64,000 nucleotides of DNA, from the NCBI GenBank assembly GCA_040772305.1, contig JAXGYK010000001.1:310001-374000 (forward strand). The letters are read 5' to 3'. A program made the position numbers and the translations under genes. Positions 25,446 through 33,317 of the stretch are shown in pieces. The notes under the pieces are model-generated. The model was not told where the DNA came from. It saw nothing but the letters and a program-made list of their open reading frames with translations, and ran no database searches. Each line of letters opens with the position of its first letter. Position 1 is the first letter of the stretch. This DNA is from Mesolinea sp040772305. Lineage in GTDB: Bacteria; Chloroflexota; Anaerolineae; Anaerolineales; Anaerolineaceae.

Positions 25446-25483
25446 AAGAACTATCTAAATTAACCCTGCCAGCCGGATAAAAA

Positions 25484-26296
25484 TCAGAAACCGAAGATCA
25501 CTACGCAATAATAGCTGAGAACCACAGCCCAAATCCACGAATCGATGCGGTCCAGAACTCCGCCGTGGCCTGGAATAAGATTCCCGGTATCCTTCACGCC
25601 TGCAATACGTTTAATCATACTAACAAAAAAATCGCCAAAGGGTGTTATCCCCCCAATTACCAGTCCCAATAACACGAACTTCCAAAGTGGTACAAGCCAA
25701 TTGAATCTAGCCGCAAGCCAGGCCAGCAGAAAACTGCCTAAAAGCGCACTTCCCAGGTTTCCAAAATAACCTTCCCAGCTTTTTTGGGGTGAGAGTCGCG
25801 GCATTAATTTATGCTTTCCCCAACAGGAACCTACAAAAAAAGATCCAACGTCTGAGAGCCAAACCAGAATAAGGGCTGTCAGCAACCAGTAATGTCCCTG
25901 TGGGAGTGCTCTTAAATGGATAAAATATGCGCCAAGGTGTCCCAGGTAAACACTGCCTGCAAGGTACAAGGCAAAAGCTAAGTAGGCCTGGGTATCCCCT
26001 TGTTCATATTTAACCATCGCAACAATCGCCCCTGCTAAAAACACCAGTGTCAAGACCAAACCCAAGGCTAAACCAGAGGAGGGAAAAGCAGCAGCCAGTA
26101 AAAACAGTGTCACCGAACTCATCAGCAGAGGGCGATTCATGTGATAACCCATACCCCTTAGAAGCCTTAAGTATTCCCAGGCAGCCAGGAGCATAAAGAC
26201 AAGTACAAAACCCGCCCAGGCATACGCGCCAATATATGCAAATGCCGCAAAAAGCGGCACAATAACTAAGGCAGACATAACACGTTTACGCAGCAT
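25484..26296 (-). CDS. cdsA: Phosphatidate cytidylyltransferase
   Basis: A 270-residue protein with about seven membrane helices and the C-terminal CdsA signature: TPFGDFFVSMIKRIAGVKD then GHGGVLDRIDSWIWAV, with the Asp residues that bind metal. It makes CDP-diacylglycerol from phosphatidic acid and CTP at the membrane. The open frame extends one codon to a TTG at 26299, but the ATG at 26296 sits in a TGATG overlap with the uppS stop, so I start there. Last gene of frr-uppS-cdsA. Confidence 0.94.
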   Translation of the reverse strand: MLRKRVMSALVIVPLFAAFAYIGAYAWAGFVLVFMLLAAWEYLRLLRGMGYHMNRPLLMSSVTLFLLAAAFPSSGLALGLVLTLVFLAGAIVAMVKYEQGDTQAYLAFALYLAGSVYLGHLGAYFIHLRALPQGHYWLLTALILVWLSDVGSFFVGSCWGKHKLMPRLSPQKSWEGYFGNLGSALLGSFLLAWLAARFNWLVPLWKFVLLGLVIGGITPFGDFFVSMIKRIAGVKDTGNLIPGHGGVLDRIDSWIWAVVLSYYCVVIFGF

Positions 26297-27003
26297 CAAC
26301 TAGACTCCAAACCTCCATAGCGTCGGTGGCGGCTAGTGTACTCTGCTATCATCCGCTCCAGCCACTCTTCGTCAAAATCGGGCCAGTAAACCGGGGGAAA
26401 TACCAATTCGGAATACACCGATTGCCAGGTAAGAAAGTTGGAGAGACGTTCTTCGCCAGAGGTGCGAATAATAAGGTCAGGGTCAGGAATACCAGCAGTG
26501 TACATAGCCTGGCTCAAGCGCTCTTCGGTAATTTCTTCCGGGTCAAGGCCTTGTTCAATCAGCTTTTGACAGGCATGCACAATTTCATCACGCCCGCCAT
26601 AATTGAATGCGAGCACTACGGTGATGCGGTCGTTGTTGCGGGTAAGCTGGATAGCATGGCGCACTTTTGCTGCCAGTTCCGGGCTTAAACCTTTTTCCCG
26701 TCCAATGTGCAATAAACGTGCACCTTCTGCATGCAGTGCTTCCGTCTCTCGATCGATGTATTCAGCTAACAGGCGCAAAAGCAAATCGACCTCTGCTTTC
26801 GGCCGGCGCCAATTCTCCGTCGAAAAGGCAAAGAAGGTCAGGTATTTTACACCCTGGCTGGCTGCGGACCGAATAATACGGCGAAGGTTCTCAGTTCCTG
26901 CACGGTGTCCTTCAGAACGCGCTAAGCCGCGTTCCTTAGCCCAGCGTCCGTTGCCATCCATAATGATGGCAATATGCTCAGGTACCCCTTTATGGTTCTC
27001 CAT
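26296..27003 (-). CDS. uppS: Isoprenyl transferase (undecaprenyl diphosphate synthase)
   Basis: A 235-residue cis-prenyltransferase. It has HIAIIMDGNGRWAKERGLAR (catalytic Asp and the pyrophosphate-binding arginine loop), LTFFAFSTENWRRPKAEVD and the C-terminal DLIIRTSGEERLSNFLTWQS. It makes the C55 lipid carrier used for peptidoglycan and surface glycans. It starts immediately after the frr stop (TAGATG) and overlaps cdsA, giving the frr-uppS-cdsA order known in many bacteria. Confidence 0.96.
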   Translation of the reverse strand: MENHKGVPEHIAIIMDGNGRWAKERGLARSEGHRAGTENLRRIIRSAASQGVKYLTFFAFSTENWRRPKAEVDLLLRLLAEYIDRETEALHAEGARLLHIGREKGLSPELAAKVRHAIQLTRNNDRITVVLAFNYGGRDEIVHACQKLIEQGLDPEEITEERLSQAMYTAGIPDPDLIIRTSGEERLSNFLTWQSVYSELVFPPVYWPDFDEEWLERMIAEYTSRHRRYGGLESS

Positions 27004-27561
27004 CTAAACTTCCATCACCTCTGCTTCCTTACGCTTGCCAGCCTCGTTAACTGCATCAATCATGCGATCTGTAACCGCCTGAAGATCAATTTCGCCCTGT
27101 TTCAGTTCGTCTTCAGAAAATCCCTTTTCCTTCTCAAGGTCCTTAATGTCCTTGATGACATCCCGACGAATATTCCGAATGGCCACACGACATTCTTCCT
27201 GACGGTTATTGACCAATTTGAGCAAATCACGACGGCGCTCTTCTGTGAGAGGAGGTAAATTCAAACGAATGGTTTTTCCATCGTTGTTAGGTGTAAGCCC
27301 CAGGTCACTGGCAAGTACCGCTCTTTCGATCGCTTTTAATGAAGAAGCATCAAAAGGTCGAATTAAAAGCTGACGGCTTTCGGGTACACTGATGGTTGCC
27401 AGCTGAATCAGGGGCAAAGGGGACCCATAATACTCTACCTGCAGTTTTTCTATCAAGGCAGGAGAGGCCCGGCCGGTGCGAACAGCCTGGAAGTCCTCTT
27501 CCATAACAGCTAATGCGCTCTGCATACGGTCTTCAGCATCTTTGAGTAGTTCTTTGATCAT
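27004..27561 (-). CDS. frr: Ribosome recycling factor
   Basis: A 185-residue RRF of standard length, with AVRTGRASPALIEKLQVEYY near the N-terminus and LPPLTEERRRDLLKLVNNRQ in the middle. It splits post-termination ribosomes with EF-G. The ATG at 27561 has AAGGAGG 6 nt upstream. pyrH, the usual upstream neighbour, is absent: before the IS insertion the gene upstream was the divergent lipoprotein gene now at 28833. The IS sits about 105 bp upstream of the start, so the frr promoter must lie in the remaining leader or has been altered. Confidence 0.96.
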   Translation of the reverse strand: MIKELLKDAEDRMQSALAVMEEDFQAVRTGRASPALIEKLQVEYYGSPLPLIQLATISVPESRQLLIRPFDASSLKAIERAVLASDLGLTPNNDGKTIRLNLPPLTEERRRDLLKLVNNRQEECRVAIRNIRRDVIKDIKDLEKEKGFSEDELKQGEIDLQAVTDRMIDAVNEAGKRKEAEVMEV

Positions 27562-27640
27562 CAGCTACCTCCTTGGAAATCAGGTCTTAAGCATACCTTA
27601 AATTAATCAAAAAAAGTAGAATCCGCTCATTAGGCTCTTT

Positions 27641-27665
27641 GACAAAGCAGTAAAGGTAGACAGTT
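27641..27665 (+). repeat. Left target-site duplication of IS copy 1 (25 bp)
   Basis: Identical over 25 bp to 28731-28755. It begins GACAAAGCAG and ends GACAGTT, directly abutting the TGTAGG end of the element. Confidence 0.88.
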
Positions 27666-28730
27666 TGTAGGATTACAGTACATATTGGACAGTGAGTGAG
27701 AAAGAATAGCAGGGAATGGAAGTATCCGTTATTGTTATTGCGCTGAAACAAAACAATGAGGAGAAACCATAACCTGCTATGGATAAGATAACACAAGATA
27801 TGAAATACCGACATTCAGTGGTCAAATATGCGCTCAATCAGGGGGTGAGCAAAGCCAGCAGAAAATATAACAAAAGCCGCAGCTATATCTATTTTTGGCT
27901 CAAGCGCTATGATGGAGATATTCGTTCCCTGGCCTGTCGATCGAGAAGGCCAGAGCATCATCCCCGTCAACACAGCCAGGATGAGATCGCCTTGATCCGA
28001 CGCTATCAGGAACGGAATAAAGACCTGGGATTATATGAGCTTTGGTTCAAACTAAGAAAGCAAGGCTATCGCCGCCATTATGTCAGTCTGTACCGAGTGA
28101 TGCAGCGGGAAGGATTGGTCAGGCAAAAGAAGCACACAAAGAAAAGATACCAGGCACAAGCCTATGAACAGATGCAATATCCCGGACAGAGGATCCAAGT
28201 CGACGTAAAAGTAGTCCCCAAAGCGTGTATCGTCGATAAAAAGTGGAAACAATATTATCAATACACCGCAATTGATGAATATAGTCGTTTGAGATATCTG
28301 GAAGGCTTTCAGACAGCAGACACATTCTCTTCAGCAATCTTTATTGAGCACGCCATTGCCTGGTTCAAGGGCAGAGGAATTGAGCTTGAATGTGTGCAAA
28401 CGGATAATGGAGTTGAGTTCACTAAACGCTTTCTAAGGACCAAAAACGCGCATGATCTTAGCTTGTTTGAGATTGTGTTACGTGACAAAGGGATAAGACA
28501 TAAGTTCATCAGACCCTATACTCCCAGACATAATGGGAAGGTAGAACGAAGCCATAAGGAGGATCAAAAACGTTTCTATAACAAGTCAAAGTTCTATTCA
28601 TTTGAGGATTTCAAAAGACAACTGAGAAGACACAATCAGCGTTCTAACCATATACCGATGCGTCCATTGAAGTTCTTATCACCTGTTCAATTTTTATCTC
28701 AGACTGTCCAATATGTTTGACAATCCTACA
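27666..28730 (+). mobile_element. IS481-like insertion sequence, copy 1 (1065 bp)
   Basis: The element begins TGTAGGATT and ends AATCCTACA. Its 28-bp terminal inverted repeats (27666-27693 and 28703-28730) match at 23 positions: bases 1-9 and 15-28 agree, while the five bases 10-14 differ. A single transposase gene fills most of it. A copy with the same length, the same transposase protein and the same end sequences lies inverted at 41152-42216. TGT...ACA ends and the DDE transposase fit the IS481 group, but the flanking 25-bp duplication is much longer than I know for that family. It sits in the divergent promoter region between frr and a lipoprotein gene. Confidence 0.9.
27779..28720 (+). 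CDS. IS481-like DDE transposase (copy 1)
   Basis: A 313-residue transposase. The N-terminal helix-turn-helix region (about 8-50, QGVSKASRKYNKSRSYIYFW) is followed by a second DNA-binding segment with ERNKDLGLYELWFKLRKQGY. The retroviral-integrase-like core has the DDE residues in RIQVDVKVVP, ECVQTDNGVEF and PRHNGKVERSHKEDQ. The open frame is intact and the protein is identical to that of the copy at 41162-42103, so the element is probably active or recently was. A GAGGAG ribosome site lies about 15 nt upstream of the ATG. Confidence 0.93.
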   Translation: MDKITQDMKYRHSVVKYALNQGVSKASRKYNKSRSYIYFWLKRYDGDIRSLACRSRRPEHHPRQHSQDEIALIRRYQERNKDLGLYELWFKLRKQGYRRHYVSLYRVMQREGLVRQKKHTKKRYQAQAYEQMQYPGQRIQVDVKVVPKACIVDKKWKQYYQYTAIDEYSRLRYLEGFQTADTFSSAIFIEHAIAWFKGRGIELECVQTDNGVEFTKRFLRTKNAHDLSLFEIVLRDKGIRHKFIRPYTPRHNGKVERSHKEDQKRFYNKSKFYSFEDFKRQLRRHNQRSNHIPMRPLKFLSPVQFLSQTVQYV

Positions 28731-28755
28731 GACAAAGCAGTAAAGGTAGACAGTT
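28731..28755 (+). repeat. Right target-site duplication of IS copy 1 (25 bp)
   Basis: Direct repeat of 27641-27665, starting right after the terminal ACA of the element. The next base differs between the two sides, so the repeat length is 25. Confidence 0.88.
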
Positions 28756-28782
28756 GCATTTCCATCTTATTTCTTTTCGCTT

Positions 28783-28788
28783 TATAAT
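28783..28788 (+). promoter_or_regulatory. -10 box (TATAAT) before the first array lipoprotein
   Basis: TATAAT with a possible -35 TTCCAT at 28760-28765 (17-bp spacer). The candidate -35 begins 5 bp after the IS target duplication, so the insertion just spares this promoter. Confidence 0.4.
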
Positions 28789-28832
28789 GAAACAAAATAT
28801 ATCGCTATGCAAAGAACCGGGAGGAATTCGGA

Positions 28833-30164
28833 ATGAAGAAAATTGTAGTTGTTGTTATAGTGCTTGCCCTAGCCAGCTTAGCCTGTGGCCTGCAGAAGGT
28901 AACTCCCACTCCAGTGCCCCCGCCAACAGCGGCATCGTTACCGACAAAAGCACCGTTACCAACAACAGCACCCTTGCCAACACAGGCACCTACACTGCCG
29001 CCCAGCCCAAATTTACCAAGCCAAAGTACAAGAACCTTGCTCTTTGAGGACGATTTTAGTAATCCCAGTAATTTATGGAGTATGAACAGCAGTGAGGATT
29101 ACAGGCGGGAATTTCGTGATGGTGGTTTGCTGATGGGCATCCGGCCTACACAACGTGATGCATGGACCGGCCTGAACTTTAACATCCACGAGGACGTACA
29201 AATTGAAGTGGACGCAGTCAAAACTGCTGGCAGTATCGTCAGTGATTTTGGTGTTGTTTGCGGCATGCAAAACTCGGATAACTTTTTTGCCCTCACAGCA
29301 GGACCCGATGGTTATGTTGAAATATTTAAGTATGTCAATGGAAAACACACAGAAATATTGACCCTTCACGACCAGCCTGCGCTTGTGGACGGCCCCAACC
29401 ACCTTAAGGCAACCTGCCAGGGTTCAACACTCACTTTGGAAGTCAATGGCCAGCAAGTAGCAACCGCAACAGACACTTCGCTTAAACCCGGTAAAACTGG
29501 AGTGATCATTGGCACCTTTGACGAGGGCGGAGTTAACTATGTTTTTGATAACTTCAAGATTTATGGTCTGGGAACTCAAGGCAGTTCCGTAGTCCCTCCG
29601 GCTCCTGCCGATACGTTTACAGGTGGTGGGGAGCTGCTCTTTAGTGACGATTTCTCAAACAAGAACAGCGGTTGGGATGTTTACAAAAACACCGGATACA
29701 CCAACGATGGCAGCTATCGGATCCTGATCGAAAACGAGGATTGGGAAGCCTTTGGTAACCCGTACCAGGATTTTCCTGATGGCATAGTTGCGGAGGTGGA
29801 TGCCACTGTAGTACAGGGGCACGCAGCAAATGGTTTCGGTATTATCTGCGGCTACCAGAACGTCGATGATTTCTTTGCGCTTTTGGTTGGCACTCATGGG
29901 TTTGCGGAAATCATACGTTACACAGATGATGGCCGCAATGTACTCAAAGAAGCCTGGAACGTACCCACAAACCCAAATGTCAATCATGTCTCCGTGAGCT
30001 GCGGAAATAACAATCTGGTCCTTTACGTTAACGGAGTTGAGGCCCTCAGAACTACGCATTCCGCATTGACAGGCGGGGATGTAGGCTTGATTGCCGGCTC
30101 CTTTGCAACAACCCCTGTTGAAGTTCATTTCGATAGCTTTGAGGTGCGTCGTTTGGCCCAGTAA
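28833..30164 (+). CDS. Secreted lipoprotein with two LamG/DUF1080-like domains (array member 1)
   Basis: A 443-residue lipoprotein with lipobox LASLAC (Cys18). A P/T-rich linker (about 20-58) precedes two homologous domains of about 180 residues (about 60-245 and 263-441). Each opens with a DDFSN-x-W strand, has an internal FGVVCGMQNSDNFFAL or FGIICGYQNVDDFFAL block, a GYVEIFKY/GFAEIIRY block, a Cys in KATC/SVSC, LEVNG or LYVNG, and closes with FDNFKIYG or FDSFEVRR. This resembles the concanavalin-like beta-sandwich of LamG/DUF1080 proteins, often glycan-binding; binding here is inference. It has GGGAGGAA upstream and is the first of four paralogues. Confidence 0.8.
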   Translation: MKKIVVVVIVLALASLACGLQKVTPTPVPPPTAASLPTKAPLPTTAPLPTQAPTLPPSPNLPSQSTRTLLFEDDFSNPSNLWSMNSSEDYRREFRDGGLLMGIRPTQRDAWTGLNFNIHEDVQIEVDAVKTAGSIVSDFGVVCGMQNSDNFFALTAGPDGYVEIFKYVNGKHTEILTLHDQPALVDGPNHLKATCQGSTLTLEVNGQQVATATDTSLKPGKTGVIIGTFDEGGVNYVFDNFKIYGLGTQGSSVVPPAPADTFTGGGELLFSDDFSNKNSGWDVYKNTGYTNDGSYRILIENEDWEAFGNPYQDFPDGIVAEVDATVVQGHAANGFGIICGYQNVDDFFALLVGTHGFAEIIRYTDDGRNVLKEAWNVPTNPNVNHVSVSCGNNNLVLYVNGVEALRTTHSALTGGDVGLIAGSFATTPVEVHFDSFEVRRLAQ

Positions 30165-30256
30165 GCACACAACTGCTCTTTGGGCTGCTCTGCCAGAGGC
30201 GGTTTTTACTCTGGCAGACTCAGTGAGAATTCGAAGTACTTTAAAGGATTGATTGA

Positions 30257-30925
30257 ATGAAAGGTAAACAACAAATTATGAAAAAACTCATCATTGCTAT
30301 TGCAATACTTGCAATGGCCTTGACTGCCTGTGGAAATTCGCAACCCAGCGCAACTCCTCCGGCCTCTAATCCGAACGGAACAGTAATATACAGTACTGAT
30401 TTTTCGAAGAATGATAAGAACTGGGATGAGGGTAAGCACAATCAGGATGAGATACGCATCCGTGATGGTCAGATGACCATTAACGTCCAAACTACCAATT
30501 GGGACCTATGGACAAACCCAAATGACCTAAAAGTGACAGATTATGTAGTGGTGGACGTGGATGTACAGCGCATAGCAGGTCCCGAAGACGGCACCTACGG
30601 TATCATTTGCGATTATCAGGATCTTGACACGTATTACGGTTTGATTCTAGCAGACGATGGATACGCAGAAATATATCGTTGGGTAGGTGGCCAGTATGAA
30701 ACCCTGGCATCACAACAAGGTGTTTCCCTGAATCCAGGAGCAATGAATCATCTTACAGCCTATTGCGGAACAAGCAATTTGAGCCTGAGCGTAAATGGCA
30801 TCACGGTTTTAGAAGCCCCAGGCAAGGACCTGGGAACTGGAAATGTAGGTTTGATAGCCGGCGCCTTTGACCCTTCCAATGTGCAGTTTGCCTTCGATAA
30901 TTTTGTTGTATCCACACTGCCATAA
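30257..30925 (+). CDS. Secreted lipoprotein with one LamG/DUF1080-like domain (array member 2)
   Basis: A 222-residue lipoprotein with lipobox ALTAC (Cys25). The short linker is followed by a single domain (about 43-220). It has STDFSKNDKNWDEG, QTTNWDLWTNPNDL, YGIICDYQDLDTYYGLIL, GYAEIYRWVGGQYE, LTAYCGTSNLSLSVNG and FAFDNFVVS. It is closest to the third domain of array member 3 and the first domain of member 4, which share the NDxxWD and TNW-x-x-WT/S signatures. AAAGGATT precedes the ATG at 30257; an in-frame ATG at 30278 would also leave a full signal peptide. A perfect 13-bp terminator hairpin follows, so it is transcribed alone. Confidence 0.8.
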   Translation: MKGKQQIMKKLIIAIAILAMALTACGNSQPSATPPASNPNGTVIYSTDFSKNDKNWDEGKHNQDEIRIRDGQMTINVQTTNWDLWTNPNDLKVTDYVVVDVDVQRIAGPEDGTYGIICDYQDLDTYYGLILADDGYAEIYRWVGGQYETLASQQGVSLNPGAMNHLTAYCGTSNLSLSVNGITVLEAPGKDLGTGNVGLIAGAFDPSNVQFAFDNFVVSTLP

Positions 30926-30942
30926 ACCCTTTAATGCAATGC

Positions 30943-30975
30943 AAAGAAGATGGACAGCAAGTCCATCTTCTTTTA
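30943..30975 (+). terminator. Rho-independent terminator of array member 2
   Basis: AAAGAAGATGGAC, loop AGCAA, GTCCATCTTCTTT, then T and TAATCTT. The 13-bp stem is perfect. Confidence 0.85.
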
Positions 30976-31023
30976 ATCTTAGTTTTCAACCCTCGGTTAG
31001 AATAAGTTAAAACAGGAGAGATC

Positions 31024-32931
31024 ATGAAGAGAATCACCCTGATTGTCGTTATTTTGGCTTTGGCTACCATGGCCTGTTCGATTACACGGGCTACGTCGGA
31101 AGCACCAGCAGCACCGCAGGCATCAACCGCAGTGATTTCTGCTCTTCCGACGGAAACCGCACTGCAGCCTGTTCAAACTATCTTAGAGCCTGTATCGCAA
31201 CTTGTACCTGCCAAGCCATCTCAAGTAGATTTGGGAGTCATCTATTTCACAGATTTCGACAAAAACGATGCGGATTGGGATGAATTTAGTACTGAAAACA
31301 GTCAGATCGCAATTGGTGATTCGCGCCTGACCATCGAGGTCCACCGCACCATGTGGGAAACATGGACCAACCCAAAAGCAAAGCCTGTTGACCAACCGGT
31401 AGTACTGGAAACCACTGCGCAGCTCCTTTATGGAGCAGAAGATGCTGATTATGGTTTTGTATGTTCCTATAGCGGCTCCCAAAACTATTACACGCTTGCA
31501 GCCCATGATGATGGCACTGCAACCATCCATCGCCGCAAGGATGGCGTTCCTACTTTGATAGCCGAAGCTACAGACTTACCCATTCACAAGGGCGGTGAAA
31601 ACCATTTACGCGCCAGCTGCCTGGATGGATTCTTGCAGTTAGAGGTAAATGGAATTTTGGCTGTTGAAGTAAGCGACAGTGAGCTGCCCCTCGGATCAGT
31701 TGGCTTGCTTGCAGGAGCGTACGACGAAGCGAATATCAAGATTGCCTACGACTGGTTCGCGATTCTTTCCTACCAGAATTATCCCTCCTGGGATGAAGAA
31801 ATTCGACCCGTCGACCTGCTTTACAAAACCAGCTTTGAGCACAATGATATGGCATGGCAAGAAGGCAGGGGAAGTTTTGGAGACGCATTCTTTCGGGAAG
31901 GAAAACTCGAAATCAGCACATCCAACACCAGTTGGGTAACCTGGTCAATACCGCAAAATTTGATCATTGACACACCGGTCTTCATTGAGGTAGAAGCGCA
32001 AGGAGCTGAAGGCAGCAGCTATGGTGTAATTTGCGGTTTTCAGGATGCCGATAATTATTATGGCGTGCTAACCGATAACTATTATGCGCAGATTTTTCAA
32101 ACCAGTCATGGCGACAGTCAAACTTTAGATCATGTTTGGATTTCGCCCACCAAAAGAAGCGATTTAAACCGTCTAAGAGTTATGTGTATGGAAGACAAAA
32201 TCCGCATGGATCTAAACTACGAACCCATTTTGGAAGTACCAGTGGACCTGACCCCGGGAGCGGCGGGCTTAGTCGCAAGATCGGAATATATCCCTGATAC
32301 GAAGGTAGCATTTGACAACTTTTCAGTGAGTACAGCTGAGGAGATATCACGGGGTAATTGGGATAACTATCCCGAGTTCTGGACGTACAGCACTGGTTTC
32401 GATAATAACGACCTGAATTGGGACGAAGGCGACTGGGATTCCGCAAACCTGCATATCAAGGATGGGCGCTACCAAATCAAAGTCAACAACGATGAGTGGG
32501 AGGTGTGGGCTCTTCCCCATGGTTTGGAAGTCAACAGTCATGTTCTGGTAGATGTAGATGCCCAGCGCGACTTTGGTCCGCTTGATGGCGGCTATGGCGT
32601 TGTATGTTCCTACCAGGATAGCGATAATTATTATGCGCTTGTTATCGACGATGAAGGCTACGCCGAAATCTACCGCTGGCTCAATGAAAAGTATGAAATC
32701 CTGGCCCATAGCGCCGAAGCTCCGGTTAATATGGGCAGCTCGAACTTTCTCAGTGCCAGCTGCTTGCCCGATCGCTTGAGCCTGGAGGTCAATGGGCAGC
32801 TCGTCCTGGACCTTGAGCACGATGAGGCACCGCTTGGAATGGTTGGCCTTCTGGTCCGCACTCCAAGTGAAGGGGGGTTACAAATAAGTTTTGATAATTT
32901 CAATGTAACTCAAGAGACTTACCAGGAGTAG
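31024..32931 (+). CDS. Secreted lipoprotein with three LamG/DUF1080-like domains (array member 3)
   Basis: A 635-residue lipoprotein with lipobox LATMAC (Cys18) and a linker to about residue 70. Three homologous domains follow at about 73-250, 262-440 and 450-632. They are recognised by TDFDKNDADWDEF, TSFEHNDMAWQEG and TGFDNNDLNWDEG at their starts, and YGFVCSYSGSQNYYTL, YGVICGFQDADNYYGVL and YGVVCSYQDSDNYYALV in the middle. The third domain keeps the fullest set of array landmarks, including GYAEIYRWLNEKYEIL. ACAGGAGAG precedes the ATG. A strong terminator follows. Confidence 0.8.
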   Translation: MKRITLIVVILALATMACSITRATSEAPAAPQASTAVISALPTETALQPVQTILEPVSQLVPAKPSQVDLGVIYFTDFDKNDADWDEFSTENSQIAIGDSRLTIEVHRTMWETWTNPKAKPVDQPVVLETTAQLLYGAEDADYGFVCSYSGSQNYYTLAAHDDGTATIHRRKDGVPTLIAEATDLPIHKGGENHLRASCLDGFLQLEVNGILAVEVSDSELPLGSVGLLAGAYDEANIKIAYDWFAILSYQNYPSWDEEIRPVDLLYKTSFEHNDMAWQEGRGSFGDAFFREGKLEISTSNTSWVTWSIPQNLIIDTPVFIEVEAQGAEGSSYGVICGFQDADNYYGVLTDNYYAQIFQTSHGDSQTLDHVWISPTKRSDLNRLRVMCMEDKIRMDLNYEPILEVPVDLTPGAAGLVARSEYIPDTKVAFDNFSVSTAEEISRGNWDNYPEFWTYSTGFDNNDLNWDEGDWDSANLHIKDGRYQIKVNNDEWEVWALPHGLEVNSHVLVDVDAQRDFGPLDGGYGVVCSYQDSDNYYALVIDDEGYAEIYRWLNEKYEILAHSAEAPVNMGSSNFLSASCLPDRLSLEVNGQLVLDLEHDEAPLGMVGLLVRTPSEGGLQISFDNFNVTQETYQE

Positions 32932-32950
32932 GTTTTTTCATTTCATTAGC

Positions 32951-32985
32951 AAAGCATCCCCATTCGGCAGGGGATGCTTTTTAAA
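32951..32985 (+). terminator. Rho-independent terminator of array member 3
   Basis: AAAGCATCCCC, 8-nt loop, GGGGATGCTTT, then TTAAATT. 11-bp perfect stem. Confidence 0.85.
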
Positions 32986-33317
32986 TTAAGATTGTGGAAA
33001 ATGAACTACATTCACCCAGGGATGATGCTGTTCTAGTTTTATGAGCCTTACGATGAATTTGTTTTAGTTTTCCTTAGATACTCGGGGCAGAAAATGTCCT
33101 TAGTATCTTTCGTAAGTTCGTATGGGCATCCGGGTCCTTTTTATTTAAAACGCTCTGTAATACTTGGCACACGTTTGTATTCGCAAAAAAATGTCATTAT
33201 GCATTTCGTTACAGGACTTAAGGGCTATACCCTTTGGATAAAACACTATATATTAGATTATTGCGCATGTAAAACACAATCTGTTAAAATAGAGCAAGCT
33301 TGTCCCGGGAGGTTGAG
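32986..33317. other. Intergenic leader of array member 4
   Basis: About 330 bases with no ORF of coding character. A TAAAAT box about 26 nt before the ATG at 33318, followed by a GGGAGG ribosome site, is the likely promoter end. Confidence 0.4.

Noticed and set aside
28052..28509. Antisense open frames inside the transposase gene (same in copy 2 at 41373-41830)
   Set aside because: They mirror the coding strand of an intact transposase, have no ribosome sites and no recognisable products.
30190..30217. 9-bp hairpin after array member 1 as a terminator
   Set aside because: The stem is perfect but no T tract follows on either strand; the T run lies inside the loop. It may be a processing structure, not a standard terminator.
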